A stretch of DNA of 64,000 nucleotides from Hyphococcus aureus (GTDB lineage Bacteria > Pseudomonadota > Alphaproteobacteria > Caulobacterales > Parvularculaceae): assembly GCF_042643165.1 (NCBI RefSeq), contig NZ_JBHRSH010000001.1, positions 2,418,001 through 2,482,000 of the forward strand, written 5' to 3'. This document shows, in pieces, positions 23,902 to 32,428 of this stretch (its first letter is position 1; each line of letters starts with the position of its first letter). A program made the position numbers and the translations under genes. The notes under the pieces were generated by a model that was not told the DNA's origin, made no database searches, and worked only from the letters and a program-made list of their open reading frames with translations.

Positions 23902-25818
23902 TCAGCCGCTGTGGAAATAGTCGTAAATCTTCTGGGCCAGCGCCGCGGAGACGCCTTCAACGGCCGCCAGATCGGCGGGTTTGGCGCGGGCGATTTCTTT
24001 TGCCGAGCCGAAATGGTTGAGGAGCGCGCGTTTGCGCTTCGCGCCGATGCCCGAAACGCCGTCAAGCGGGTTCGCGGCGATGGCTTTCTTGCGTTTCGCA
24101 CGATGCGCGCCAATGGCGAAACGATGCGCCTCGTCGCGCAGGCGCTGTAACACGAACAATCCCGGATCGCGCGGGGGCAGGGTGAAGGGCTCGCGCCCCG
24201 GCGTCACCACCTGCTCGCCTGTGGCGCCCATGGTGCGGTCGATGCGTTTTTCGCCAGCGTCATTTTCACGGCGGCCCTTGGCGACGCCGATAATCGTCAC
24301 GCCTTCCGCCTCCGGATCGACGCCGATTTCGCTCAAGGCGTCGAGCACCACGGAAAGCTGGCCCTTGCCGCCATCGATAATGACGAGATCTGGACGCTCT
24401 GCGTTTTCGTCTTTCATCAGCCGCGCGAACCGCCGCGTGATAACCTCGCGCATCATGCCGAAATCATCGCCCGGCGCGAGGCTGTCGGTCTTGATGTTGA
24501 ATTTGCGATACTGGTTTTTGACGAAGCCTTCGGGCCCGGCGACGATCATGGCGCCGACGGCGTTCGATCCCTGAATGTGGGAGTTGTCATAAACTTCGAT
24601 CCGTTCTGGCGGCGCTTCGAGGCCCAGAATATCGGCGAGCTGGCGCAGGCTCTTTTGCTGGCTGGCGCTCTCCGCCATGCGCCGGGACAGGGCCTCGCGC
24701 GCATTCATTTGCGCGGCTTTGACGAGATCGCGCTTTTCGCCGCGCTGGGGTTCGTGAATGGCGACCTTGCGGCCCGCCTTGATCGTCAGCGCCTCGGCGA
24801 GGAGATCGGCTTGCGGCGGCTTGACGGACACATAGATTTCACGCGGCGGCTCGCGCGAGTCGTAAAACTGGGCGATGAAGGCGTCGAGGATCGCCGCCGG
24901 TTCGTCTTCCTTGTCGTGTTTGGGGAAATAGGCGTGATTGCCCCAGTTCTGACCGGCGCGGAAGAAGAACACCTGCACACAGGATTGTCCGCCCTCGGAA
25001 TGAATGGCGAAAACATCGGCCTCCGACACGCCGCCGGGATTGATGTCCTGCGCGCCCTGGATATAGGAAAGCGCGCGGATGCGGTCGCGCAGTTTCGCAG
25101 CGCTTTCAAAATCGAGATCGGCGGAGGCCTGCTCCATTTGTCTGGACAAGGTGCGCTGGATTTGCGCGCTCTCGCCCGACAGAAAAGTTTTCGCCTCATC
25201 GACCAGCTCTTTATATTCCTCGGCGTTGACCAGCCCGACGCAAGGCGCCGCGCAGCGCTTGATCTGATGCAACAGGCAGGGCCGTGTGCGGCCATCATAA
25301 ACGCTGTCGGTGCAGGAGCGCAGGAGAAACGCCTTTTGCAGTGTGTTGAGCGTGCGGTTGACGGCGCCGGCCGACGCAAAGGGGCCGTAATAGGTTCCGG
25401 GGCGTTTCTGCGCGCCGCGATGTTTCAGGATCTGCGGCGCTTCATGATCTTCGGCGACGAGAATAAACGGAAAGGATTTGTCATCGCGCAGGATAACATT
25501 GTAGCGCGGCTTTAGCTGTTTGATGAGATTAGCTTCGAGGAGCAGCGCCTCGGTTTCGGTGCCCGTGACCACGAACTCCATCGACCGGGTTTCGGAAATC
25601 ATCCGCAGGATGCGGTTCGAGTGGCCGCGCCCCTGCGCATAGGACGAAACCCGGCTTTTCAGATTTTTCGCCTTGCCCACATAGAGAACGTCGGCCTTCG
25701 CGCCATACATCCGGTAGACGCCGGGTTTGGCCGGCAAGCGCGTCACATGGTCGGCGATCAGCGCAGCGCCGCAAAGCGCGTCTTTTTCCGTCGTTTCTGC
25801 TGTGGTTTCAGGGCTCAT
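23902..25818 (-). CDS. uvrC: Excinuclease ABC subunit C
   Basis: The 638-residue protein makes both incisions in nucleotide excision repair with UvrA and UvrB. Domain order is normal: GIY-YIG (about 28-110, KPGVYRMYG then VLYVGKAKNLKSRV) and a Cys-containing central region with CLLHQIKRCAAPCVG. UvrB-binding UVR (about 220-260), the RNase H-like nuclease with YDNSHIQG and PDLVIIDGGKGQL, and C-terminal tandem HhH motifs (LDGVSGIGAKRKRALL) follow. It is divergent from the DUF3592 gene. Confidence 0.97.
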   Translation of the reverse strand: MSPETTAETTEKDALCGAALIADHVTRLPAKPGVYRMYGAKADVLYVGKAKNLKSRVSSYAQGRGHSNRILRMISETRSMEFVVTGTETEALLLEANLIKQLKPRYNVILRDDKSFPFILVAEDHEAPQILKHRGAQKRPGTYYGPFASAGAVNRTLNTLQKAFLLRSCTDSVYDGRTRPCLLHQIKRCAAPCVGLVNAEEYKELVDEAKTFLSGESAQIQRTLSRQMEQASADLDFESAAKLRDRIRALSYIQGAQDINPGGVSEADVFAIHSEGGQSCVQVFFFRAGQNWGNHAYFPKHDKEDEPAAILDAFIAQFYDSREPPREIYVSVKPPQADLLAEALTIKAGRKVAIHEPQRGEKRDLVKAAQMNAREALSRRMAESASQQKSLRQLADILGLEAPPERIEVYDNSHIQGSNAVGAMIVAGPEGFVKNQYRKFNIKTDSLAPGDDFGMMREVITRRFARLMKDENAERPDLVIIDGGKGQLSVVLDALSEIGVDPEAEGVTIIGVAKGRRENDAGEKRIDRTMGATGEQVVTPGREPFTLPPRDPGLFVLQRLRDEAHRFAIGAHRAKRKKAIAANPLDGVSGIGAKRKRALLNHFGSAKEIARAKPADLAAVEGVSAALAQKIYDYFHSG

Positions 25819-25896
25819 GAGAAATGGTTAACCGGGCATTCACAAAGGGGCGGTAAATCTATCACCGGAGCTAATCACGCGCGGGTAAAAGGTCAA

Positions 25897-26379
25897 ATGC
25901 CGCCGGAACTGAAAACAAAATCTGACATCTCGATCGTGCTGTTTGTCTTTACGGCGATGGCGGTGCTGGGCGTCGCCTGTGGAGGTTTTGTTGTCCGTGA
26001 TTACGCCCGGTCGCGGGCGAGCGTCACCTGGCCCGCCGCAGATGCGATCGTGCTCAGCCAGCTTGAAGGCGAGGGCGCGCAGCTGCGCTATGTCTATTCT
26101 TTCGATGGCCGCAGCCATGAGGCGTCGCGCACGCGCACCTTTCTGGGCTGGTTCATGATGACGGAGCAGGCGCAACACCGCCCTGGCGAATCCATCGTGG
26201 TTTTTGTGGACCCGGAAGATCACGCCTTTTCGGTGCTCTATCCGGGCGGATCGAGCGCGGCCTTTGTCGTCCTGTCGCTGCTTTCAGGCGCGGCGGTTTT
26301 CTTTGGGGTCGGCGGCGTCGTCTGGGCGTTGTCGCGCACCCGCGAAGTGACCATGGGCGAGGCCAGTCACGCTTTTTAG
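25897..26379 (+). CDS. DUF3592 membrane protein
   Basis: The 160-residue protein starts at an ATG after AAAAGG. It has a membrane segment at residues 13-33, a beta-rich DUF3592 domain and a second membrane segment near the C-terminus. The domain includes a WPAADAIVL strand, YVYSFDGRSHEASR and VFVDPEDH. The family is widespread and uncharacterised. It converges on folB with 2 bp between the stops. Confidence 0.8.
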   Translation: MPPELKTKSDISIVLFVFTAMAVLGVACGGFVVRDYARSRASVTWPAADAIVLSQLEGEGAQLRYVYSFDGRSHEASRTRTFLGWFMMTEQAQHRPGESIVVFVDPEDHAFSVLYPGGSSAAFVVLSLLSGAAVFFGVGGVVWALSRTREVTMGEASHAF

Positions 26380-26381
26380 GC

Positions 26382-26810
26382 TTATCTTTTGGTGCGGCTG
26401 ATTTCGACGCCGGCCGCGTCCGCTTCGGTGATGGCGTTCGGTTTGACGATGCGCACCATCGCGGAAATCACCATCGGGTGCGACAGCACCAGATCGGCGA
26501 TGCGCTCAGCGAGAGTTTCCACCAGCTTGATGTGACCCTCGGCGATGATCGCTTTAATGCCCCGGGTCATCTCGTCATAACAGACAATGTCTTCGAGTTC
26601 GTCGCTCACGGGATTGGCGGGTTCAATCACGTCGGCTTCGAAGTCGATGCGTATCGGCTGGGTGACGCCCTGTTCGCTTTCATAGGCGCCGATATAGGCG
26701 TCGAGCGTCAGGCCGCGCACAAAGATGCGCCGTTGCGGCGCGGTAGCGCTGCGCGGCAGCGGCGTGACGTCAGGCGGCGTTTCTGAGGACGGCGTTTTGG
26801 GCTTGCTCAT
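26382..26810 (-). CDS. folB: Dihydroneopterin aldolase
   Basis: Starting at MSKPKTPS the product has 142 residues: about 25 variable Pro/Ser-rich residues, then the FolB fold. IFVRGLTLDAYIGAYESEQG (20 residues) holds the substrate region. DIVCYDEMTRGIKAIIAEGH (20 residues) contains the catalytic Tyr and KLVETLAERI the conserved Glu. It cleaves 7,8-dihydroneopterin in folate synthesis. Its start lies 4 bp after the stop of the SDR gene, so both are co-transcribed. Confidence 0.9.
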   Translation of the reverse strand: MSKPKTPSSETPPDVTPLPRSATAPQRRIFVRGLTLDAYIGAYESEQGVTQPIRIDFEADVIEPANPVSDELEDIVCYDEMTRGIKAIIAEGHIKLVETLAERIADLVLSHPMVISAMVRIVKPNAITEADAAGVEISRTKR

Positions 26811-26814
26811 GGGT

Positions 26815-27576
26815 CTATTCCTGCACCAGGACATCGGCGGTGCGCCAGGTGAGATGTTGCCCCCCATCGACGGCGATCATCTGTCCCGTGACCGAACGCG
26901 CTGACAACAGATAAAGAAGCGCCCCGCATATATCCTCAGGGTCCGCCCCGTGGCCGAGGATCGTAGACTGGTTCTGGCGCTGCCAGTCCTGGTCGGACTG
27001 GCGCGGGTTCTTCAGGGTCGGGCCGGGCCCGATGGCGTTGACGCGGACGCCTTTGGGGCCGAGCGCCTGAGCCATGGTCTGGGTGAGGGCGAAGAGCGCT
27101 GCTTTCGACGCCGTATAGGAAAGGAATTGCGGCGTCAGTTTCAACACGCGCTGGTCGATGATGTTGACGATGAGGCTGTCGGTCGGCGCCTGCGCCGCGA
27201 AATCCTGGGCGAGTTTCACCGGCGCGCGCAAATTGACCTCCATATGAAGATCCCAGCTGTCGCGCGTCATGGACGCCATGTCGTCATGCTCAAAAGCGGA
27301 GGCCGAGTTCACCAGCACAGTAAGAGGGCCGAGCGCATGGCGCGCAGCGTCGACCAGCGCTGCGGTTTCGGTTTCTTTTGAGAGATCGGCTTTGACGGCG
27401 GCGGCGCGGCGGCCTTTCGCCTCGATCATGGAAACGACCGCATCGGCGTCGGCGGATGAGCTGTTGTAATGGACGGCGACATCATAGCCGGCGTCTGCAA
27501 GCGCTAGGGCCATCGCGCGGCCCAGCCTTTTGCCGGCGCCGGTAATCAGAGCCGCGCCCGGTGCGCCCGCGCTCAT
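26815..27576 (-). CDS. SDR reductase, pteridine reductase/FolM-like
   Basis: The 253-residue SDR has the cofactor motif TGAGKRLGRAMA, in which the Arg after GK marks NADPH-dependent pteridine reductases. NSAS follows, and the catalytic Tyr/Lys lies in LSYTASKAAL (about 165-170). The position next to folB supports a role in reducing dihydropterin or dihydromonapterin, as in FolM and PTR1. Substrate is inferred from motif plus context; generic SDR activity is firm. Confidence 0.82.
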   Translation of the reverse strand: MSAGAPGAALITGAGKRLGRAMALALADAGYDVAVHYNSSSADADAVVSMIEAKGRRAAAVKADLSKETETAALVDAARHALGPLTVLVNSASAFEHDDMASMTRDSWDLHMEVNLRAPVKLAQDFAAQAPTDSLIVNIIDQRVLKLTPQFLSYTASKAALFALTQTMAQALGPKGVRVNAIGPGPTLKNPRQSDQDWQRQNQSTILGHGADPEDICGALLYLLSARSVTGQMIAVDGGQHLTWRTADVLVQE

Positions 27577-27579
27577 TGT

Positions 27580-28557
27580 CTAAAACGCTCCGGCGTTTTC
27601 GGCGAGCATCAGGATGAAGCCGATATATGCGCCGGTGAAGATGAGACCTGCGACGCGGCCAATGTCCTTGCGGGTGAGGACGAAGGCTGCAAGCGCAATT
27701 GCGGCGACCGCCATCACCGGCAGGTCGAGCGTCAGAGAGGCCGTGTCGAAGGCCGCTGTGCCTGCAAGACCGGCGGCGCCCCCCACGGCGAGGATGTTGA
27801 AAATGTTCGAGCCGACAACGCCGCCAATAGCGACGTCCGACTTCTTGTGTAGAGCGGCGGCGAACACAGTCGCCAGCTCCGGCAGAGAGGTGCCGAAGGC
27901 GACAAGGGTGAGGCCGATCAACTCCTCGCGCACGCCAAGATTGGTGGCGAGGTCTGCGCCATGCGACACCAGAAGATGTGCGCCGGCCGGCAGACCAATA
28001 AGGCCGGCCGCCAGAAACAGCATGGTTTTGAGGCTAACGCCTTTCGTCTCTTTATACTCTTCGACTTCATCGAGCAGCGGATCCTCGGATTTGCCGGTGC
28101 TCGCCCGCACCCACATATAGCCGACATACATCAAAATGCCGGCGAACAGCGCGGCGCCGATCCTTCCGTCTATCTCGCCCGGACCATAGGCGGCGGCGAG
28201 AAATCCGACGGTTGCGATCAACATAATGACCGCATGACGGCGCAGGCCCAGAACATGCGTTGTCACCGGATAGATCATCGCCGGCACGCCCAGCACCAGA
28301 AAGACATTGGCGATGTTCGACCCGATGATATTGCCGAGCGCTATGCCGTCATTGCCGCTCAACACCGCCTGCACCGTGACGACAAGCTCCGGCGCCGACG
28401 TGCCGAAAGCGACGATGGTGAGGCTGATCAGCAGCGCCGGAATTTTCAGCGCCGCCGCGAGACCGACTGCGCCGCGCACAAGCAGGTCGCCTGCGACAAG
28501 CAGAATGGCGAGGCCGAGAATGATGAATGCGATCTGGGGTGCGATCTCTGGGATCAT
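27580..28557 (-). CDS. Calcium/sodium antiporter, CaCA (YrbG) family
   Basis: Starting at MIPEIAPQ the protein has 325 residues and about 10 membrane segments in two homologous halves. The alpha repeats with ion ligands are GTSAPELVVTV with GNIIGSNIANV, and GTSLPELATVF with GGVVGSNIFNI. An acidic cytoplasmic loop (EDPLLDEVEEYKE) separates them. It exchanges Ca2+ or another cation for Na+ or K+ at the inner membrane. It lies 3 bp upstream of the SDR gene on the same strand. Confidence 0.92.
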   Translation of the reverse strand: MIPEIAPQIAFIILGLAILLVAGDLLVRGAVGLAAALKIPALLISLTIVAFGTSAPELVVTVQAVLSGNDGIALGNIIGSNIANVFLVLGVPAMIYPVTTHVLGLRRHAVIMLIATVGFLAAAYGPGEIDGRIGAALFAGILMYVGYMWVRASTGKSEDPLLDEVEEYKETKGVSLKTMLFLAAGLIGLPAGAHLLVSHGADLATNLGVREELIGLTLVAFGTSLPELATVFAAALHKKSDVAIGGVVGSNIFNILAVGGAAGLAGTAAFDTASLTLDLPVMAVAAIALAAFVLTRKDIGRVAGLIFTGAYIGFILMLAENAGAF

Positions 28558-28701
28558 GAAACGCCTATGTTGCGCAGGGCGGCGGAGCATTGGCCCGGCC
28601 GCAAGCCCCCATATGGGAAGCCTTTATTCGCTTTCCAGAGCGGCTGTGGGCGGGGCTGAAAGAGGCCGGTTCGCGGAGAACGGGCCTTGAGGGCGGGCCG
28701 C

Positions 28702-28794
28702 CTAGTCGACGCTGCCTTTTTCCAAAAGATTGAGGATCGCGAAAAAGATCACAAAAGCGAGGATCGTGGTGACAGCCATCCAACCTGGATTCAT
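28702..28794 (-). CDS. 30-residue single-pass membrane protein
   Basis: An ATG preceded by AAGGGG opens a 30-codon frame. The product starts MNPGWMAVTT, then has one hydrophobic segment (about 8-22) and a polar LLEKGSVD tail, the profile of a small bacterial membrane protein. A longer in-frame extension to 28965 has no ribosome binding site and would run through the palindromic element. No family is known to me. Confidence 0.5.
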   Translation of the reverse strand: MNPGWMAVTTILAFVIFFAILNLLEKGSVD

Positions 28795-28821
28795 GGAAAT
28801 ACCCCTTTTTAAGCGTTGCCT

Positions 28822-28911
28822 GACCGCCCTTATAGGGCCGCTCGTCAACACCGTCACCCCCCGGCGGACGCTCATCGCGAGCCGGGATTGAGGGGTGACC
28901 GAGGGGCGGTC
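28822..28911. repeat. Triple nested palindromic element
   Basis: Three inverted pairs are nested in order: GACCGCCC/GGGCGGTC (28822-28829 and 28904-28911), GTCACCCC/GGGGTGAC (28853-28860 and 28892-28899), and CCGGC/GCCGG (28861-28865 and 28881-28885). All are perfect. The remaining 150 bp up to the PAS_5 gene show nothing else that I can name. It resembles REP-type intergenic elements. Either strand could form a long hairpin, and the 30-codon gene reads away from it. Confidence 0.65.
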
Positions 28912-29062
28912 CAAGGGCTCCAAGGGATGACGCAGGGGGCATGCGCAAAGAGGCGCGCCCCGCAAACTCCTTCAAATTTTCAACAAAACCCGCCGGGACC
29001 TGTTAGCCCTTTTTCATGGCTTGCGGCCTATGCTCCGGCTTACGTTGCATCAGGCGGGTTCT

Positions 29063-29530
29063 ATGAAACTGGAAGTACTAGAGGCAGCGGGGAGAAAGAC
29101 GACATCGAGAATCACCGAACGCCGGCTCACCGAGCGGATTCGGAACAAATGGGCTCGTCTGTCGGATGACAAGTTGCCGTCGCTCCAGGAGATCGAGGCG
29201 CTCAATTTTGGTCCCGATTGGCCGTTCTGCTTCGCGGTGGATATGAGGCTATCGGATATTTTCCCATATTTTCTGTTCATGGGAGATGCGATCGCACGTT
29301 ATTCCACCGCCTATCCCATGGGCGATCCGCGGCGCGAGAAAACATTGCTCGACACCGCCATGGCCAAGATGGATGAGGCCGCGCTCGCGCGCGCGCCGGT
29401 GGAGTTTAACGACATCAAACAGCTCGATGACGGGCGGCGCGTCGCCTTCCGCTCGATCCTGCTGCCCCTGTCGGAGAACGGCCAGGACGTCACCCATATT
29501 TTCGGCGCTGCAAAAGGGCGCAACGTTTAG
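29063..29530 (+). CDS. PAS_5 domain protein, first of two
   Basis: The 155-residue protein starts at MKLEVLEAAG. It matches the single-domain PAS_5 (DUF1488-neighbour, PF07310-type) proteins common in Alphaproteobacteria. A helical N-terminus contains RLTERIRNKWARL, then LPSLQEIEALNFGPDWPFCF (20 residues) and a beta-sheet end with FRSILLPLSENGQDVTHIFG (20 residues). The Caulobacter member MopJ links cell-cycle and polar signalling; a similar sensory or adaptor role is inferred. The next gene is a diverged copy. Confidence 0.8.
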   Translation: MKLEVLEAAGRKTTSRITERRLTERIRNKWARLSDDKLPSLQEIEALNFGPDWPFCFAVDMRLSDIFPYFLFMGDAIARYSTAYPMGDPRREKTLLDTAMAKMDEAALARAPVEFNDIKQLDDGRRVAFRSILLPLSENGQDVTHIFGAAKGRNV

Positions 29531-29665
29531 CCAAACATTTCCCGGGTGAATGACTGCATGGTTACTCATGCCGGGGAATTTGATCTAAATACGCCAGTTT
29601 CTGAAAATCGTCAGCTTACGAACCTGTTCTATAGTTCATCGCGATAACGGGAACTTTACGGGGCG

Positions 29666-30169
29666 ATGATGCTGAGCGATGTGGCGGACCTTTTCGGCGA
29701 CGTGGTTGTGGCGCCGGCGGCTGACCGGAGATTGACCCGGCGCCTCGTCGATGTCTGGGCGCGATCGGCGAGGGGGCAGTTTCCAAGTTGGGAGGCGATG
29801 CAGGAATCCGATCTCGGTGATGACTGGGACTGGATTTTCGCCGTCGACCTGGAAAAGAGCATCGGTTTTCCGTTTTTCATTTACCTTGGCGATTGTCTCG
29901 CAAAACTCTCCGACGTGCATCTGAGCGGCGAGGATGACTGGACCCTGACGCTTCTCGACAAGGCGACCGCAGATGTCTACGCGGCGGTGGCGTCAGAGGC
30001 GCCCCATTACCGGGACGACACGCTGACCTTGTGCGACGGCCGCCGGCTTTTGCTGCGCTCCGTCACCGCGCCGCTGGCCGCCGATGGCGGCGCCATCACC
30101 CATGTCATCGGCGCGGCGAGCGGCCGTCTGGCCGTCGATGTGGAGCCGGGGCTTAGGCTGGTCGAATAG
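29666..30169 (+). CDS. PAS_5 domain protein, second of two
   Basis: This 167-residue protein aligns with the previous one along its length. RRLVDVWARSARGQFPSWEA (20 residues) corresponds to the helical start, DDWDWIFAVDLEKSIGFPFF (20 residues) to the WPFCFAVDM block, and LLRSVTAPLAADGGAITHVI (20 residues) to the C-terminal strands. The similarity is clear in motif order but low in identity, so the duplication is old. The 135 bp between the two genes hold no obvious terminator. Confidence 0.8.
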   Translation: MMLSDVADLFGDVVVAPAADRRLTRRLVDVWARSARGQFPSWEAMQESDLGDDWDWIFAVDLEKSIGFPFFIYLGDCLAKLSDVHLSGEDDWTLTLLDKATADVYAAVASEAPHYRDDTLTLCDGRRLLLRSVTAPLAADGGAITHVIGAASGRLAVDVEPGLRLVE

Positions 30170-30411
30170 CGCCGCCTTCAATTTGCGCTGATATTTTCAG
30201 CTCTTGACGCACTGCAACATGACCGCCAACAATTCTTTCTTCAGATGTGGGAAGGGGTGCGGCTATGTGGCGGTTCTGGCGACGGCGGGGCGAACGCGAT
30301 GAAAATCGTGATAAGCTGTCAGGGCGTTCTCAAGAAGACACTCAACAGGATTTAGGGCCTCCGGCGACAAGGCCGGGCCTGAAACCAACAGATACGGCGA
30401 CAGGAGCATTT

Positions 30412-30726
30412 ATGTCCAGCGAAGGCTTGCATGCACCGCGGGAGCGGCTGAGCAAACAAACGATTCACATGCACCAGGCGATCTCCTCCCTGATGGAGGA
30501 GCTTGAGGCTGTGGACTGGTATCAGCAGCGCGCTGACGACTGCGACGACGCATCGCTGAAGGGAATCCTCTTGCACAATATGAAAGAGGAAATCGAACAC
30601 GCCGCCATGGCGCTTGAATGGCTGCGGCGCAATTCACCGGACTTTGACAAGGAGTTGCGGACCTACCTGTTCAAGGAAGGTCCCATCACCAAGCTCGAAG
30701 CGGAAGCGATGGGACGCGACAGCTAG
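30412..30726 (+). CDS. EncFtn-family ferritin-like protein without shell-targeting tail
   Basis: The ATG follows CAGGAG at 7 nt; the frame is open 55 codons further upstream (to 30247), with less coding-like composition. The 104-residue product closely resembles the encapsulated ferritin of Rhodospirillum rubrum. With an offset of two, all key residues remain: ferroxidase E30, E60, H63 and Y37, entry-site E29 and E32, and W36, in MEELEAVDWY and KEEIEHAAM. RTYLFKEGPIT is also shared. EncFtn forms annular decamers that oxidise Fe(II) inside encapsulin. Here the C-terminus ends soon after (EAMGRDS) with no cargo-loading peptide, and no encapsulin gene is in the window. Confidence 0.85.
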   Translation: MSSEGLHAPRERLSKQTIHMHQAISSLMEELEAVDWYQQRADDCDDASLKGILLHNMKEEIEHAAMALEWLRRNSPDFDKELRTYLFKEGPITKLEAEAMGRDS

Positions 30727-31535
30727 CGGGCCGACGCCAGTTGCGCGCCGTCATCGGGCAGGTCGAGGCCGAAATGGCTTTGCGCCGCGCTGCAAATGGC
30801 GAAGTCCGTACAGGACTTGTCAGCATTTGCGCTTAACGCAGTTGCGACGCGCTGGGGGATGTCGATCCCGTAATTCTGCCTGATCGCATCCCAGCTTTCG
30901 CAAGAGGCGGGACGCGGCAGCGCCTTGTTGCCGCGAATATTTGTCTTCACGCAAACATGGTGGAGACCGACCCAGTCGCCATGACGGGCGGCGAGCTTTC
31001 GATAGTCGGCGACCATGTTTTTGGGCCTGACAGTGAAATATTCTTCTTCGCTCTTTTCCGTCGTCACGGGGATGTTGAGCGCGCTCATATTATCGCGCTT
31101 GCCAAAATGGGTCTCTATATCGAGCGCGTCGAGCCATGCGGTCAGCTCTTGCGGATAGAGTTCGGCGAGCGGGCTGTATTCGGGCTCTTTCCTGAAGCCA
31201 TAGTTCTGGTAGCCCGCCATTTGAATGATTTCCCTCGCCTGGACGTCCCGCGCTGCGAAGTCTTCCTTCAGCTTTTCGCTCAGGAGGACGCCGCCGATCC
31301 AGCATCCGATCACGCCGGCGATCGCCAGGACTTTCATGAAGCCCTTAGCCTTGAAGGCGAAATAAAAGAACGCCAGGCACAGGAGCGCGCATAAACCCGC
31401 ATAAGCGACCTGACCGTCATTCATGAGCAGGATTGAGGGATAGACAAACGGCCCGAAGATCAGGACCGGCAGGATTACATATTTGGTCAGGCCCAGCGTG
31501 GCGTCCTGATAGTTGTCATAGGTGACGACAAACAT
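30723..31535 (-). CDS. Membrane protein of unknown function
   Basis: The chosen ATG follows AGGGGAA; another ATG six codons upstream is less likely. The 270-residue protein has three membrane segments in the first 90 residues. A cytoplasmic or periplasmic domain of about 180 residues follows, containing YSPLAELYPQELTAWLDALD (20 residues) and four Cys in the last 90 residues (HHVCVKT, ASCESW, KSCTDFAICSA). I know no family. Its stop overlaps the EncFtn stop by four bases on the other strand. Confidence 0.65.
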   Translation of the reverse strand: MFVVTYDNYQDATLGLTKYVILPVLIFGPFVYPSILLMNDGQVAYAGLCALLCLAFFYFAFKAKGFMKVLAIAGVIGCWIGGVLLSEKLKEDFAARDVQAREIIQMAGYQNYGFRKEPEYSPLAELYPQELTAWLDALDIETHFGKRDNMSALNIPVTTEKSEEEYFTVRPKNMVADYRKLAARHGDWVGLHHVCVKTNIRGNKALPRPASCESWDAIRQNYGIDIPQRVATALSANADKSCTDFAICSAAQSHFGLDLPDDGAQLASAR

Positions 31536-31750
31536 GGCGTTTTTCCCCTGCATGCGGCGATGCGACCGCGTAAATCAGAGGTTGAACCTATCGGCGGGGC
31601 GCAAATGTTTTGCTAAGCCTTTGTTTCAAATTTTATTCCCGCTCCGGAAGGGACGCGCATTCCGGCGGACAGGGCTGATGAACGCGGTCTTCCCCGGAGC
31701 GCGGCAATCGCCTAAACAGCCGGGGCGGCAACGGGGTGAGTGGGAACCGA

Positions 31751-32407
31751 ATGTTCGGGTTTGAAGCAGGCGACATGGCGACGATGAGCTGGTGGGTGCT
31801 GTTTGGCGCTCTTTTTTTGACGCCATTTCTTCAGGAAGACTTTGGCGTCATCCTCGCCGCGACGGCGTCGCTGGCTGGAACCGCGCCGACGGTTTTGCTG
31901 ATTGCGGCGATCCTCACGGGGCTGGTCGCTTCGGACGCCTGGAAATACTGGATGGGCCGGCTCGCGCGCCGTTATCAATGGGCGCATAAATTTGCGGAGA
32001 AGCCGGGGGTCTCCGTCGCCGGCGATCTGATCCGCAAGGAGTTTCTGCAGACCATGCTGACGGCGCGCTTCGTGCCCGGCACGCGCATTCCAACCTATAT
32101 CGCGGCCGGATTTTTTAAGGCTTATTATCCGAAATATGTGCTGACGCTGGTGTTCACCGCATCGCTTTATATTGGCGTAGTGTTTTCCCTGTTTCACACG
32201 GTCGGGGCGGTGGCGGGCGAAGAGGCGATTGTCTGGATGCCGCTGGTGACGATCACGCTTTTGGCGGCCTATATATTGTTCCGCTGGATCAATCATCGCC
32301 GCAAAAAGGAAGGCGTGATGACGCCGCTCACCAAGGAGCGCGATCACCCGATGCCGGGGATGCCCGGCTTTGAAGGAACGCCCCTTGAAGAAGAGGAAGA
32401 GGAGTAA
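31751..32407 (+). CDS. DedA/VTT family membrane protein
   Basis: Translation from MFGFEAGDM gives 218 residues; a GTG five codons upstream and an ATG eight codons downstream are alternatives. The DedA/VTT pattern is clear: FLQEDFGVILAATASLAG near the start, a helical block with SDAWKYWMGRLARR, then the re-entrant motif ARFVPGTRIPTYIAAGFF (about 105-122) with the conserved FxPGxR. Five or six membrane segments precede an acidic tail (EEEEEE). Relatives flip lipid carriers across the inner membrane. It is divergent from the unknown membrane gene. Confidence 0.85.
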   Translation: MFGFEAGDMATMSWWVLFGALFLTPFLQEDFGVILAATASLAGTAPTVLLIAAILTGLVASDAWKYWMGRLARRYQWAHKFAEKPGVSVAGDLIRKEFLQTMLTARFVPGTRIPTYIAAGFFKAYYPKYVLTLVFTASLYIGVVFSLFHTVGAVAGEEAIVWMPLVTITLLAAYILFRWINHRRKKEGVMTPLTKERDHPMPGMPGFEGTPLEEEEEE

Positions 32408-32428
32408 CCCTTTGGAAGGCTGGTCCCC

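Noticed and set aside
30247..30411. 55-residue N-terminal extension of the EncFtn-like protein
   Set aside because: Open in frame, but third-position composition is less coding-like and CAGGAG marks the ATG at 30412. Kept as a possibility in the findings, not as the called start.
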